DNA of 64,000 bases. Source: Rhyacophila brunnea (Eukaryota; Arthropoda; Insecta; Trichoptera; Rhyacophilidae). The position numbers and the translations under genes are program-made. This document shows, one piece after another, positions 47,040-59,220 of the stretch; position 1 is the stretch's first letter, and each line of letters begins with the position of its first letter. The stretch is from NCBI GenBank assembly GCA_022495005.1, contig JAGYXB010001049.1, forward strand, positions 496,001-560,000, written 5' to 3'. The notes beneath the pieces were generated by a model. The model saw only the letters and a list, made by a program, of their open reading frames with translations, did no database searches and was not told the DNA's origin.

Positions 47040-47400
47040 CACTATCTATGCTTTGTGAAAATAATACCACAAATACACCAGACGCGCGCGGTAAGCTCAT
47101 GATGGTTTGAGACACCCGCTACTCGCTCGTTTACCGTGTCGGCGCCCGTCCATTCAGTGCGGACACCTCTATGCGCGCAGTATGGGAAGAGCCTGCCGCA
47201 TGTACGATCTTGCCTGCGTTGAGCTAGACGCGCCAAAACAACACGCGCGAACACCCGTCCCCGCGCATTGTCTACGGACACGTCGAGACGTGTTCATACG
47301 TTTGAGTTGCCCGCCCCGCCGCCGCCCCGCGCCCGCCAAACCACCACGGACGAGCACTGACATTTCAACGGCAAGTGTTACCGTATCGGGAAAAACATGG
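47040..47400. promoter_or_regulatory. CpG-rich island without an assigned gene
   Basis: In strong contrast to its AT-rich surroundings, this 360-bp block is dense in CG (GCGCGCGG, CGGCGCCCG, CCCCGCCGCCGCCCCGCGCC). Frames on both strands stay open over more than 200 bases but look like composition effects. It may be a promoter or first exon of a gene whose other exons I cannot recognise, or foreign/repeat sequence. Confidence 0.35.
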
Positions 47401-48148
47401 TCAAAAAATAACTTATATTATTCACTAATTGCGGAGACATTTAATCATATTTATTAAATATTAATTGTGTATTTATAGTTATTGAATTTATTTTGTATAA
47501 TTTTCATATTTTTGTCATCGTTTAACAATTACAAAATAATTTACCTAAATTATGAAAAAGAGAATTTTTATATATGGTAATATTTTCAATAGAAAAACAG
47601 AACGAAGCTATTGCAGATTTGGTGGACCATAGACAACTCGATCATAACTATAGGTTCAAATAGACTATATGACGATTGGGCACATATGTGACAAGAGCGT
47701 TTTAGTGTCTATGATCATATCTATGCCATTCCGTTTACACATGAGCCAATATATGTCAAAAAAATCTATGACAGAGGCGTGGGCATAGATTCTATGACAC
47801 CCGTATGTGCCAATCCGTTTACACACATGCCGTAAAATCTATTGTGTCACATATTTGCCACTGATAAATACTACCAACATGACGCTTGACAAACTTTATG
47901 GTTGGTACGCCTTCATAAACGTCAAACAGATAATAATTATAAAACGAAATAAATCAGTACCTACCTAGGCTTGTTAGTGAGATTTTAAATTTATTTATCT
48001 ATTTGGTTCCTGTCCATATCATATTATAAAGGTTCAAATAGACTATGTGACGATTGGGCACATATGTGACAAGAGCGTTTTAGTGTCTATGATCATATCT
48101 ATGCCATTCCGTTTACACATAAGCAGATATATGTCAAAAAAAATCTAA

Positions 48149-48697
48149 TGCCGGCGCTCCATTGGCACGCAAGTCAGACGATTTACAGTTTACGGACTTT
48201 TTTTTCGCGTGGAGCACCCCAGGTCTGCGGACTTTTTAATCCGCAGACCAGGCTCGTTGGATTTCAAACATTTTTGATATTTTACCTCCGAGTTGCCAGA
48301 CTTCGTCCGTCGATCGCAATGCAAATTCGATTTGACATTAATACGCAATCATTCGGACCGCAAAAAAATCTGTAATTGTTTTAAACATTTTCATTGATTT
48401 ATTTGTTAATTTACACATTATAAAATGAGAGATTTACCAATTATTTTTTTATTTGTATTTATGAAATTCATAAAAGAAAACGTAAATCTTGTGTTGTTTT
48501 CACTGCTATATTATTTTACGCAAGTCTCCATATAAATAACACAAAATTATAGGGTTATCAGAAGACATTACGATAATCGCAATTTTTTACTTTTGACAGC
48601 TCGACTTTTTTATTCGTTCATTGATCAGTAGCAGGGCATAGACAAATCGGACGATTTATTGTCCTCGGACTTTTGGCTCGCCAATGGAGCGCTGGCA
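48149..48697. mobile_element. TA-flanked MITE, copy 1
   Basis: The ends TGCCGGCGCTCCATTGGC and GCCAATGGAGCGCTGGCA are inverted repeats (one mismatch) with TA on the outside, plus one extra A at the left junction. It is nearly identical to 49830-50376. The uninserted version of its site is preserved in the upstream tandem copy near 47763. Confidence 0.88.
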
Positions 48698-48968
48698 TAT
48701 GACAGAGGCATGGGCATAGATTCTATGACACCCGTATGTGCCAATCCGTTTACACACGATGCCGTAAAATCTATTGTGTCACATATTTGCCACTGATAAA
48801 TACTACCAACATGAAGTTTGACAAACTTTATGGTTTGTACGCCTTCTTAAACGTCAAACAGATAATATAATAAAATTAAATAAATCAGTAGGCTTGGCTT
48901 GTTAATAAGATTTTAAATTTGTTTATCTATTTATTTAACTATTTGGTTCCTGTTCATATCATATTATA

Positions 48969-49160
48969 ATGCCGTTGGATGGAGCTACTGCCGTGGCAAC
49001 CGTGGCATATTTATTGTTGGTAGACAATATTTCGTACCTATGCTTGTCGCTGGAAGATTTCGATGCATTGTTGTTAAAGGTTGAGCCGATTATAAAAAAA
49101 AGACACCCATATGCGAAAAATCGTCTATTCCGGGTGTGTGCCTCCGAATCCCTCGGCTAG
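48969..49160 (+). pseudogene. PIF/Harbinger transposase-like fragment
   Basis: The frame contains YLCLSLEDFDALLLKVEPII then KKR, matching the N-terminal pattern of Harbinger transposases (MSxEDFDxLLxxVxPxIxKK). The DDE core is absent. A following frame (49339-49566) is basic and unassigned. Confidence 0.55.
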
Positions 49161-49829
49161 CTCTGAGGGTGGGAGTGGAGGTTCATCGATGTAGGAGAGC
49201 AGGCAGTGGTTTCTTGGATTGGAGTATTCATGAAGGGGCTTCAAATGAAACTCGTCGAAAATTAATTAAGTCCTTATATTGTCCACATTCACACTTGATT
49301 AAAAAGTTTTAGTTTAATTATAGTCAAAGGGTTGTTTATTGACACAGAATCAATTATTATTTAGTTCACAATTTATCAAAGTTCACATAATGCAAATAAA
49401 GCTGTCACCGATATTATACAATTATTATTACAAAGCGCACGGAGCCGTCACGAAGAAGCTTTGGAAACCGATGGCCAATAAAATAAAAGTTCGAATAAAA
49501 AAATTTAGGGCCTCCGTTGAAGAGCCGCTGTTCAAAACTAAAACTTTTGCGTCTCCAAATGATTAAGTACTGAAGAGGTATTCCCAGTTAGGTATTTAAC
49601 CTCATGGGGTGACTTTGGGGTAGTAAATCTACTACGCACGGAACCACTAGACTTGAAGATTATGATTTTGTATGGAAATTTTTTGAAATCAAAGACAGAA
49701 AAAACACTTCCCGCGCGATCTATGACACATAAACAATAATATATGACAACATGTTTGGCATAGATGTCACAGACATGGAACTAGTGTCACACAAAATTAC
49801 CGAGGTGTTTACACTGAGCCGAAAATCTA

Positions 49830-50376
49830 TGCCGGCGCTCCATTGGCACGCAAGTCAGACGATTTACAGTCTTCTGACTTTTTTTTCGCGTGGAGCACCC
49901 CAGGTCTGCGGACTTTTTAATCCGCAGACCAGGCTCGTTGGATTTCAAACATGTTTGATATTTTACCTCCGAGTTGCCAGACTTCGTCCGTCGATCGCAA
50001 TGCAAATTCGATTTGACATTAATACAAAACCATTCGGACCACAAAAAATCTGTAATTGTTTTAAACATTTTCATTGATTTATTTGTTAATTTACACATGA
50101 TAAAATGAGAGATTTACCAATTATTTTTTTATTTGTATTTATGAAATCATAAAAGAAAACGTAAATCTTGTGTTGTTTTCACTGCTATATTATTTTACGC
50201 AAGTCTACATATAAATAATACAAAATTATAGGGTTATCAGAAGACATTACGATAATCGCAATTTTTTACTTTTGACAGCTCGACTTTTTTATTCGTTCAT
50301 TGATCAGTAGCAGGGCATAGACAAATCGGACGATTTATTGTCCTCGGACTTTTGGCTCGCCAATGGAGCGCTGGCA
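49830..50376. mobile_element. TA-flanked MITE, copy 2
   Basis: 547 bp with the same inverted ends as copy 1, flanked by TA (49828-49829 and 50377-50378). The interior matches copy 1 with few changes, such as CCAGGTCTGCGGACTTTTTA and TGATCAGTAGCAGGGCATAG, so the two inserted or duplicated recently. Confidence 0.9.
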
Positions 50377-50704
50377 TATGACATAGAAGGCCGTCATAGA
50401 TCGTTTGACATATATGTGACAGTCTATGACATCGTATTTACACTCTGTGACACAGGACGCCAACATAAGAAACGGGTTTTTCGACATATATGTGACCGAT
50501 CGTCATATAGTGTATTTGAAGCATATGAAAGGCTTTCTGGATAGTGTTTTGTTGTAATTTTGTTGTAATTATGACAGACGATTGTGCATAGGGCTCTTAG
50601 AATTTTCTTACATATAGTATCTTACCAACATTGCATGATACGTATATTATATATGTTTGCATGTCTTGATTCTTGAATTATCTATGCTTTAAATTGGATG
50701 ACAG

Positions 50705-51040
50705 CAGCGTTGCCATGTCTACTGAAATTTCAGTAGATTTACTGATATTTTTGGCAATATACTGAATCTACTGATATTTTCTGAAATCTACTGATATTTC
50801 GTCATTTCACAAAATTCCCACCAGCCGGGAAAAAAACTAGCCATTTTTGAAAACTTGGGAATCTGCGGCCCGCGGCGAAATTTTTCTCCTAAAAAAACGA
50901 GCCGACCATGTAAAATAGGGAACCTGCGGCCCGCGACGAAATATTTTTCCTAAAACAGAAATCCACTGATATTTTGTCGAATCTACTGAATTTTTTTTAC
51001 ACATTCTACTGAAATTAAAAATTTTGACTTGGCAACACTG
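50705..51040. mobile_element. hAT MITE just upstream of EMC6
   Basis: The ends CAGCGTTGCCATGTC and GACTTGGCAACACTG are inverted. GATGACAG flanks both sides (50697-50704, 51041-51048), a perfect 8-bp target duplication. Inside, CTGCGGCCCGCGRCGAAATW is duplicated in tandem, surrounded by several TCTACTGATATTTT words. The right edge is 74 bp before the EMC6 ATG. Confidence 0.93.
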
Positions 51041-51058
51041 GATGACAGTGACAGTCAT

Positions 51059-51074
51059 AGACTAATATTAGTCT
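51059..51074. promoter_or_regulatory. 16-bp perfect palindrome in EMC6 5' flank
   Basis: AGACTAATATTAGTCT is a perfect palindrome 41 bp before the EMC6 start codon. It may be a dimeric factor site or a 5'-UTR hairpin; no family is implied. Confidence 0.3.
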
Positions 51075-51114
51075 GTCTATGGTAATGTACATTTAAGTGA
51101 CAGTTCTTGTCAAG

Positions 51115-51578
51115 ATGGCTGTCGGAAACAAGAATAAAGATCAAAAATCGGGTGAAATATTCGCCTTTAGTGAGATGGCCCTTAGAAATAATGCAGCTGT
51201 AGTTGAATATTGCCGAACATCAATGGCTGCTTTATCCGGAGGAACTGCAGGTTCAATTTTTGCTTACCTTGCGTATTATTTCCATACTTAACCTCACACT
51301 TTGAAACAAAGTCATGTTTAATAAAACATAAATTATAGTCATGTTAATTGTCTGTAACGTATTTTTCAGGATTATTGGGACTCACAGGATTCTATGGATT
51401 CGGATTTTACCTGTTCTCTGTTGTCAGTTTGTGGGCGCTATTGTTGATGAAAGCTGGAACAAGTTGGCAAAAATTCTTCATTTCCAGACGAAGTCTACTG
51501 ACAAACGGATTTTTGGGAGCGCTGTTCACTTATATATTATTTTGGACATTTATTTATGGAATGGTGCATGTCTATTAG
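51115..51578 (+). CDS. EMC6: ER membrane protein complex subunit 6, two exons
   Basis: EMC6 (TMEM93) is a core membrane subunit of the ER membrane protein complex, which inserts tail-anchored and multi-pass proteins into the ER. Exons 51115-51250 and 51370-51578 are joined across a 119-bp GT-AG intron (GCAG|GTTCAA ... TTTTCAG|GA), phase 1. The product is 114 residues; human EMC6 is 110. Conserved blocks are [49 protein letters not shown] and the near-invariant end [17 protein letters not shown]. Hydrophobic segments lie near residues 46-70 and 88-108. ATG 51115 is the first in frame. A candidate AATAAA lies at 51824-51829. The promoter-proximal MITE may affect expression. Confidence 0.96.
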
Positions 51579-53887
51579 TTGCTTATAATACCATCTGTTG
51601 TTTATTACATAAATATACTTATTTATATTGTAATTAATAATTAAGTCTGTTCCAATGATTTCTAAACAATCTTTTTATCATGTCACATATGTATGATATG
51701 TGACCAGTTCTAGTTATTCAGCACGGTACGTTTTCATAATAATTGAAAAACATTACTTATTTATTAATCAAGAATCATTATTTAAAAAAAATGAATTATA
51801 ACAACTTCTGGTAAGAAATTTTAAATAAATAATAGCACTATCTAAACATTCTAAACAATAAAAAATATAGCTCCATGGCTTTTGAATGAAGAGACACCAC
51901 CGTTGAATACACATTAATCTAACAATAGACAAAACAAGAGCGTAATACAAAACCATACTGAGGAGTGTAAGTAGAAAACATAAACAATTTGTAACAACAT
52001 GCAGCATGTTTTTTCTAACTTCCACTAAGGTGTTCAAATAAAAATCGCGATAAAGCGTAACACTAATAATTACGACACTATAAGTCGGATGTCTTAACTT
52101 TTAGATCTGCATTACGTTCTTAGTGGGTATCTCAGTTTTGCATGAACATAATTCGATCTATAATCGAATAATGTGCTGGTCCCCTGTAAAATATAAATCC
52201 TGGACCTCATTATGTGATTATCAGTAATAGTTCAGTATCAGTAATTCAAATAATGGTAGGTGGGAAAAATACTTGATTCCAGAAGTAGAAAGAATTTTTT
52301 ATTATCCGGACTAACTGGGTTCATCGCCAGTATGCCGAATAATTGAATTCTTATATTTGTGTGCGAAAGGCAGAAGGAGTTAATCAAAAGTCACTACTTT
52401 TCTGGAGAGCCAAAAGAAGATTGATTTTTAGACCGTTTTGTATGGGAGCGTGGAATTTAGTAATTCGGAGTCGTTGATTAAACTCACCCCTTTTCTGCAT
52501 ATATGTGGTTCATTTGGCATATTTAATTCAACTCAAGTCACATCGCATAAAATATATTGTTTAGCACTTTAAAACCGTTAATATTGATAACTAAAATTAA
52601 AAAAATCCCAATCTACAATGTTTATTCCATATAATTTAATATCTATTAGGACAGGTTTCATCTGCTTAAATAGGTAATTTTCAACTGATTATGATCGTTA
52701 TTAAGTCAAGTGGTATAAAATTCAAAAAATCCCGCCACTGCAGCAGGAGTCACAATTCTGATGGATGGGTTGTGAGTTAGAATGTCGCTGGTGGGGTAAT
52801 AAGTGATGTTTCCATCAAAATGTGTAATTGCATCCAGAGCAAGGAGTTGAGTGGAATAGCAGGAGAGCAGTATCAGATGATCAAATAAGATACACACCAT
52901 ATTTAGGTCTAATAACAGGAATGTTAAATTAGCTTTTATATTGTGGCATTGATATGTTCTATTATCATTCCATGATTACACCATCAAACACAATTTTAAA
53001 ATATATACTTACAAGTGTGTATTTATTACCTTTGTTTTTTTTTTTTAAATAAAATATTTATTCACAACATCAGCGTTTTTATAATTTATTTCTATCCTGT
53101 TATAATGTCACAATATTATACACTACGTTTACAATCAGTAACATCACAACTGTGACTAAAATCGGTCACTCTTGAAATTTTTATTTCAACTATATATTAT
53201 TTATACATATTTTATATGGATAGTTTTTTTATATTATTCAAATACAATATCTCAATATTAAAATGTACATGTTAGCAGAAGAGGTCAAAGTGAACGAAAA
53301 TCTGCAACAATAACTATAGCAGTGGCGAGGGGTGGTGGTAGGCTGTCAAGATTCGACATAAATAGTGCACACTTCACTTTTTCAGTCATACTTATTTGTT
53401 TTCATTGAACTAAGAATACAATTTGCAGGTGGTCAGTTTTTAAAATACAAATAAACACTAAATTATTGAATATACCTACCTGCTTTCTCATTTTATACAT
53501 TATATACCATGCTACTTATAATTATATGATTTATTAATGAGGAAATGAGCAATTTTTGAGAATAAATAATATGATTATTTGAGTCACTACTTAATCACAT
53601 CTAAAAAGTTTGCTTAAAAATATTAACTTAATTAATAATTATTATTATTACATTATCAGTTTTGAACAACGAATGCAGCGAGCATTTTTACTCACCATGA
53701 GGTTATTTGATTCGGTCCCCAGTATGCGTATACTAACACTAAGTAATGCATTCACATACTTTGTAGAATGAGATTTGTTCCGCAGGGGCGGGATGGGACT
53801 GAGTGACCCCCAGTCAGTGAAAATTAGATGCCATAGCTTTCTTAATTTGTACATAATAAAATAGGGTGTATTTAATTTAATTAATTA
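51579..53887. other. EMC6 3' flank and intergenic sequence
   Basis: No gene supported. CAGTGGCGGGAT-like and CAGTGGCGAGGG words (about 52730 and 53326) look like isolated hAT ends. A minus-strand frame at 52900-52706 is unrecognised. The remainder is AT-rich. Confidence 0.5.
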
Positions 53888-54434
53888 GTCGAACTCGGTT
53901 ATTACGATCTCGGATGTAATGTGGAAACATTCGTTGACATTTTGGCTTATGATTTTCTCCATACATTTATCCACTGTTATCACGAGCAACTTATCGGATA
54001 TACCGAGCTAAAATACTGTCAATGTGTCGATCGTTTAAAAACATTTCGACCCTAAACAATAAAATCCGATCGGACAGGATGCCGCCGGGGACGGATTACG
54101 TTTATGACATTAGTTAAGTGTCTATGTACCTACTTAATTTTTGTTTTCGCCGACAATAATGAAAAAGTATCGACGCATATGGTTGAAAAATCCAAGGTTT
54201 GTGAAATCCGTAGGTACCTACCAGCGTTCATTACAATAAACAACTTATTTTGTAGTTTATGAAGGCCATGCTTGTTTCGGGAATTTTTACGATGGTTTTC
54301 AGATTTTTTATTTTCAACTTTTTTTGTTACGTGACCGCTCATTTAAAAATACCTATTCTCTGATATAACGAGTACCGCTTATCACGAGCAAATTCAGTTG
54401 GTCCTATCTTTCTCGTAATAGCCAAGTTCGACTG
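53888..54434. mobile_element. TA-flanked MITE, second copy of the NAGK-intron family
   Basis: The left end GTCGAACTCGGTTATTACGA and the right end TAGCCAAGTTCGACTG are inverted, with TA outside. It aligns in order with 1233-1846 (for example TGTCGATCGTT, ATTACGTTTATGACA and GCATATGGTTGAA), with deletions in each. Confidence 0.78.
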
Positions 54435-54807
54435 TACTTTAATACAGCGTAATCATCATTACGTTATTACATAATTTACAATCATTGCTTTATTTATTTG
54501 TATAATAATAATAAATATCTCTACAAAGTTGTGACTAGTTTAAATGGATAAAATAAATTAAATAGTTCATTTAATCATGTAATTAAGTAGGTATATTATT
54601 GATAAAAATATTGACATGTATTTTTGACATGATAACGATGTGAGGATGGTCCCTACGAACCCTTAAAGTAGAGCTGGTCCCAGCAGCTTACTATATAGAT
54701 ACTGCTATGTTGGTACATACAAGTGTGTCAAATTTTATGCAAAATCTTGAAAAAAAATAGGCTTATTCCATTCACTAAATAAGATTAAGTACCATTTAAT
54801 TTCCAAA

Positions 54808-55212
54808 TTAACACACTTCATAAACAAAAATACTTATAATTTTTTTATAATTTTGCGTTGTCTTTATTACAGTATTAAAGTTGTGGCTTATAAGAAAAAT
54901 CTTTACATGTTGTTTTACTTTCAATTTGAAATAATTCATTGACGAAAATAGTTGTTCACAGTCATCATTATTTAACTGTGTCGGGCGATGAGTTCCATTC
55001 ACATTCGTTTTATTCAAAGATACATCGATAAAAAATATTCAAATTATTTCATAATCTATTCGAACGCCAATATTGTCAGATGAAGTATATTTGAGAAAAA
55101 ATCAGTAGAAGTATAGAAAAACTAATAAATTTGTGCATACCTACAACATTCCAACTTTGTCGACATGTCACACAAAACTGGTTTGCGTGTCATAAGTTCG
55201 CCATCCCTGCTA
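54808..55212 (-). mobile_element. hAT transposon remnant
   Basis: Read on the minus strand, the sequence starts at 55212 with CAGGGATGGCGAACTTATGA, a hAT terminus. A frame at 55017-54808 contains CEQLFSSMNYFKLKVKQHV, resembling the C-terminal dimerisation region of ZBED5-like transposases. The opposite end and target duplication are not visible, so the copy is truncated. Confidence 0.6.
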
Positions 55213-56985
55213 TATACCATATTTGTTGTTGCAATAACATTTTTCAGACAGCTGTAGACGCGATACCAGAATAGGAGAGCAATGCTGTAAAGACATAGAT
55301 ACAGGTTTGTAGTTATGACTCTTATTTAAATGTAGCCTACAACGGTATGGTCACTAATGCAATTTCAATGAGATCCTACAAAATGAGAAAAATGGTGATA
55401 CCTTTACCAACTTCTGGAGCGACATTCTGTAGTCATTAAAGACCAAACACTGGGTAGAAGAAGAAAATTTAAGTATAGGTAAATTATTTTTTTCAACCAC
55501 ATCCACCTGTAATTATTTGTTTATGGATTAGGCCCAGGAATGTATAGTAGGATTGTTTACGAGAGCCATTTTTATTTTTCAGATTCTGTGTCCACTATGT
55601 TATTCCGTATTAAATTTTCTTGTACATTTTTGTATTGCTCACAACATATCCATTATGTTTATTCTTATTAAGTCCCTCACACTAAATAATGTTTCAGATT
55701 TAGTATTTTCACATTGTTCTAAGCCTCTCCCATCCAAGTTCGCATACTTAGAGTACCTAATTTCATTTGTCAATGAAGAGCGTTGGAAAGAAGCCTTAAA
55801 AGTAAATGTACTGGTCTTTGGAAACCATACAAGTCATCAATCAATAATTTAATGAATAGGCATCACCAGGCAATGTTATAACTTATTTTCCAGTAAGTAG
55901 GTATACCTGCCAGTTGGCCAATGGCTTGTAATAGTATAATATGTTGTTAATATAATAATTAACTAATGTACAATATAATATTATTTTATTAAATACTCAT
56001 TTGAAAACTATAATACATTATGATGTAGAAACACTTACTCCAATATTTTATATAAATTATCTATTAAACATGTGATATTTGAAATAAGATAGGTCCTTTT
56101 GAACATTTTCAACCAACACTCCAAAAATGTGAATCTAGAAAATTGTCAGGGCAACAGTCTATTCGTAAATGTGATTTAAATTAAATCCTGCTTTAATACT
56201 CTCAATACATTTTTCTTTGATACTTACATCATGAATAATATGGGATAAACTTAAACACGTGTCAAGAATACGTCATTCTAAGCTCGTCCTTCATTCTGAG
56301 AACTGGTCTGGGTTTATGCACTGACGCTCATTCAATATTGATGTATTTAAAGGTTGCAATACACTATTACACGTCTAACATGTGTTTCATTTTCGTAGGA
56401 CACTCGCACATTCAAAACCCTGCTTTAATCTGTTCTGTGCCCATGGCTAACAGACGCATAACAAATTGGAACCAGTCTCCCCTAGGTCTCTCACAGTAAC
56501 GTCCCGTGAAGGAAGGCAGGTCATGCGTTGCTTAGGGGCGGCACACTTTAAAGGGCGGGAAATGAAGGAATCAACACGAATGTTAAAACTAGAGGTGTGG
56601 CGGTTAGATATGAAGCAGACGATGCGGTTGATTCGTGAGAAAGTTCCGACATCTTAGTTTAAAAAATAGTGGAAGCATTAAAAATTCTAATAAGCCATCC
56701 TATTATTCCTGTTTTGTATTGTAATACCCAATTGTGGTTTATTGCACAGGACATTTTTTCATGAGGGGGCCTTCAAACCTGTCAGCGCCTCAGACTTCCA
56801 CATTACTAATAACACTGCTGTTTGAGACTGTTTCGTGGAAATATATCGTTCAACTTGAGACTAAAAATTAAAGGGGGTCGCATTCAAATCTGCGTAAGAG
56901 AACATTTTGCCTAGGGACGTCACTCGTCTCTCATTTCGGAGTTTGTATGGAAATTAGTGATCGCAGTGGTCCTAATTCAATAATA
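55213..56985. other. intergenic, no gene I can name
   Basis: The longest frame (55553-55852, plus) contains PSKFAYLEYLISFVNEERWK after a possible acceptor TTTCAG at 55692-55697. It might be a terminal exon or a repeat product; I do not recognise it. 56440-56660 holds repeat-like sequence (CACAGTAACGTCCCGTGAAG). Confidence 0.3.
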
Positions 56986-57248
56986 GGTAAATGTGCCGCA
57001 GATGCCGTCATGAGATTTTATAACTTTCTTTTTAGACCAAACCAAACCTACCCCAAACTAATATAATCTTAGTTTGTGATAATGATGCATCAAAATGTAT
57101 GCAAATTTTAAATTAACAATTAATGGATCGAAAAGCCTATGCGCCGACAGAAAAAGGTATTTATTATAATTGTCTACATAGAATAAACTGTTTTCGCACC
57201 TAAAAAAAATATATAAAAGCTCATGACGGCATCTGCGGCACAATTACC
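56986..57248. repeat. 263-bp inverted-repeat element
   Basis: GGTAAATGTGCCGCAGATGC then CGTCATGAG at 56986 is the near reverse complement of CTCATGACGGCATCTGCGGC then ACAATTACC ending at 57248. It is non-coding and MITE-sized; no clear target duplication. Confidence 0.8.
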
Positions 57249-57580
57249 CCATAATATATTTAGGCTTTATCTCTTTTCAAGAAGGTTTTCTTCAACATGA
57301 TTGATTTCGAAATTCTGGCTTTCGATTAGTATGTCGGAATCGTGTCAAAATTTTAAAAAAGGTCATGGACTCGGTTCAGGCTTCAGAATGAAGACATTTC
57401 AATGATTGGTTTCTATAAACATATCTTTTTTGGGTAGGTATGGACATGAAAAGTTTGAAATCTATTGATATGCGCAACCTCAGCAGTTACTAATAACTAT
57501 TTCCAGTGGTGTCACACTGTCTATCATAACTATAATTGTGAAAATGTATTTTTTAAATCGAATACGAAACAAAATAAACT

Positions 57581-57629
57581 ATATTTTTATTGGTATTATA
57601 TTACAGTTATATAATACCAATAAAAATAT
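57581..57629. repeat. perfect 21-bp stem hairpin
   Basis: 57581-57601 (ATATTTTTATTGGTATTATA then T) is the exact reverse complement of 57609-57629, with a 7-base loop TACAGTT. A hAT-like end (CAGTGGCGAGTTTAG) begins 4 bp later. Confidence 0.85.
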
Positions 57630-59220
57630 TAGCAGTGGCGAGTTTAGTGACGTAGAGGCTGATTCTGATGCTACAAAATTTTAATTTCCCAAATAAATCC
57701 ATGCATTCATACAATTTTTATTTTGTATAAATTATACAAACATGGTTTAATTCTTTAATAATTGAAAGACTCTCCTTTCTTACAAATCATAATCCATAAA
57801 TAGGTACATACAGCAGAATACCTACCAATTTAGTAGATAACCGAAGGTGCATGCTACATGCGTCGGTACATTGAAAAGAAATCGATATCAAAGATACAAA
57901 TTTGGGTACATATGAGGCACATTTTTTTTATTTTGTGTACTTTTCGTATCTACCTACTTAATAGGCCTATTTTTACTTCTAATCAAGAGCTATTTGAACC
58001 CCTACATACTTTTACGCAGGGATTTTGTTATGCTTTGGGCAATACCTATTTTCAACCGAGTTTGTGAGAAATATGCAATGTAATTTAATAATTGACTGGC
58101 AGGTTTTAACTCTTCGGAGGCCCACTTTTAAATTTTCTCACGAATCGGTTGCGTCATGTTGCGTTAGGGAAAACGCTTCTGCATATTAGCCGGAATCTGA
58201 TGGATGCTGGTTGGAGTCCTATCAGGCACCTATATAATATTTTGTGTTATTTGAGGTGTTGACGAATTATGTATGTTAAACAAAATATAATTTATTTTCT
58301 GAATGAATCATGGCCATCTGTCTTCTTCGAGATATAAACAATGGGTGTCGTCGATCTACTTTTCAAGATGATGGAACTTAAATACTTCGTTATTTTGATG
58401 GGGTCTCCATACAACGCTTTTCAAAGCCAGAGGCTGCCAGGGGGCGGATTCACATTAGTATAATATATTATATTGAGACCTTGTAGAAGAATAAAATCAT
58501 TGTTATCATTAATTTATCCATTTTTATAATATACCAGAGGCATACATAATAGCACCGTGAGTGTAAAACCAAGGCATCTGCAAATTTTTCAATTTCGAGA
58601 TTAAATGCAAAACAACTGCAAAAGTCGTGAACTTGATAATGTAAAAGTGAAGTAACTGAAAGAACATGCAATATAATGTAAATATAAACCAAATATTATG
58701 GTTTTTTGTAAACTCTATTTCTCCTAACAAAACGAACCCTAATATATTCAAAATATGTATTTTGCAGATGCTTTGGTTTTACACTCACGGTGCGATATAT
58801 ATACTTATATATATAAGCATGGCTTTTTTTTTTTAAAACATAGGTGCCGGAACTCACTTCTTGCAAAACTTCTTATCTACTAAAAAAATATTTTCAAATA
58901 TCATTTAAAGCAACTTTTCCTATGCCACGAAGCGCATAAAAAATAAACAAACATAATACAAATAAACAACTAGAGTAGTAAAAAATAAAATTGTAAAAAC
59001 ATTTATATTTGAATAAAAGTATATAGTGATTTCCATGCCCCCCACATCCTGAAGCGGGCCCCCAGTCCAGAATCTTCGGCGGCCCCCCTACCTATCACTA
59101 AGGTTAAAAGCAGTGTGACGCTCTATAGTAGCGTGTAGTAGTGTTCGAGGTAAAATTAAGGGTATCAACAAACAATCACCAAAAAATGCAATTACACATC
59201 CACATAATTATTTTAAAATG
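57630..59220. other. transposon debris, no gene
   Basis: Starts with CAGTGGCGAGTTTAGTGACG (57633), a hAT-like end. 59036-59095 is rich in GGCCCCCC/CCCCC, resembling the subterminal part of ZBED-type hAT elements and next to the transposase fragment that follows. The rest is AT-rich. Confidence 0.4.

Larger units (their letters stand above)
47653..50522 (+). mobile_element. PIF/Harbinger-like element, partly duplicated and MITE-loaded
   Basis: The left end GGTTCAAATAGACTATATGACG and the inverted right end CGTCATATAGTGTATTTGAAGC are terminal repeats; ATA lies next to each, a possible 3-bp target duplication. The first ~375 bp (47653-48028) is repeated in tandem from 48029, with the second copy carrying an inserted MITE. 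A transposase-like frame lies at 48969-49160. A second MITE is inserted near the right end. Confidence 0.65.

Noticed and set aside
47107..47457. 116-codon ORF in the CpG island
   Set aside because: Arg/Pro-rich composition follows from GC content; frames on the other strand are equally open and none has a recognisable domain.
52706..52900. Minus-strand 64-codon ORF
   Set aside because: Looks protein-like (ITHFDGNITYYP) but has no recognised family, no clear splice sites and no neighbouring exons.
55553..55852. Possible terminal exon (PSKFAYLEYLISFVNEERWK)
   Set aside because: An acceptor and a stop are present, but no partner exon can be joined with confidence and I do not recognise the protein; left as an unassigned ORF.
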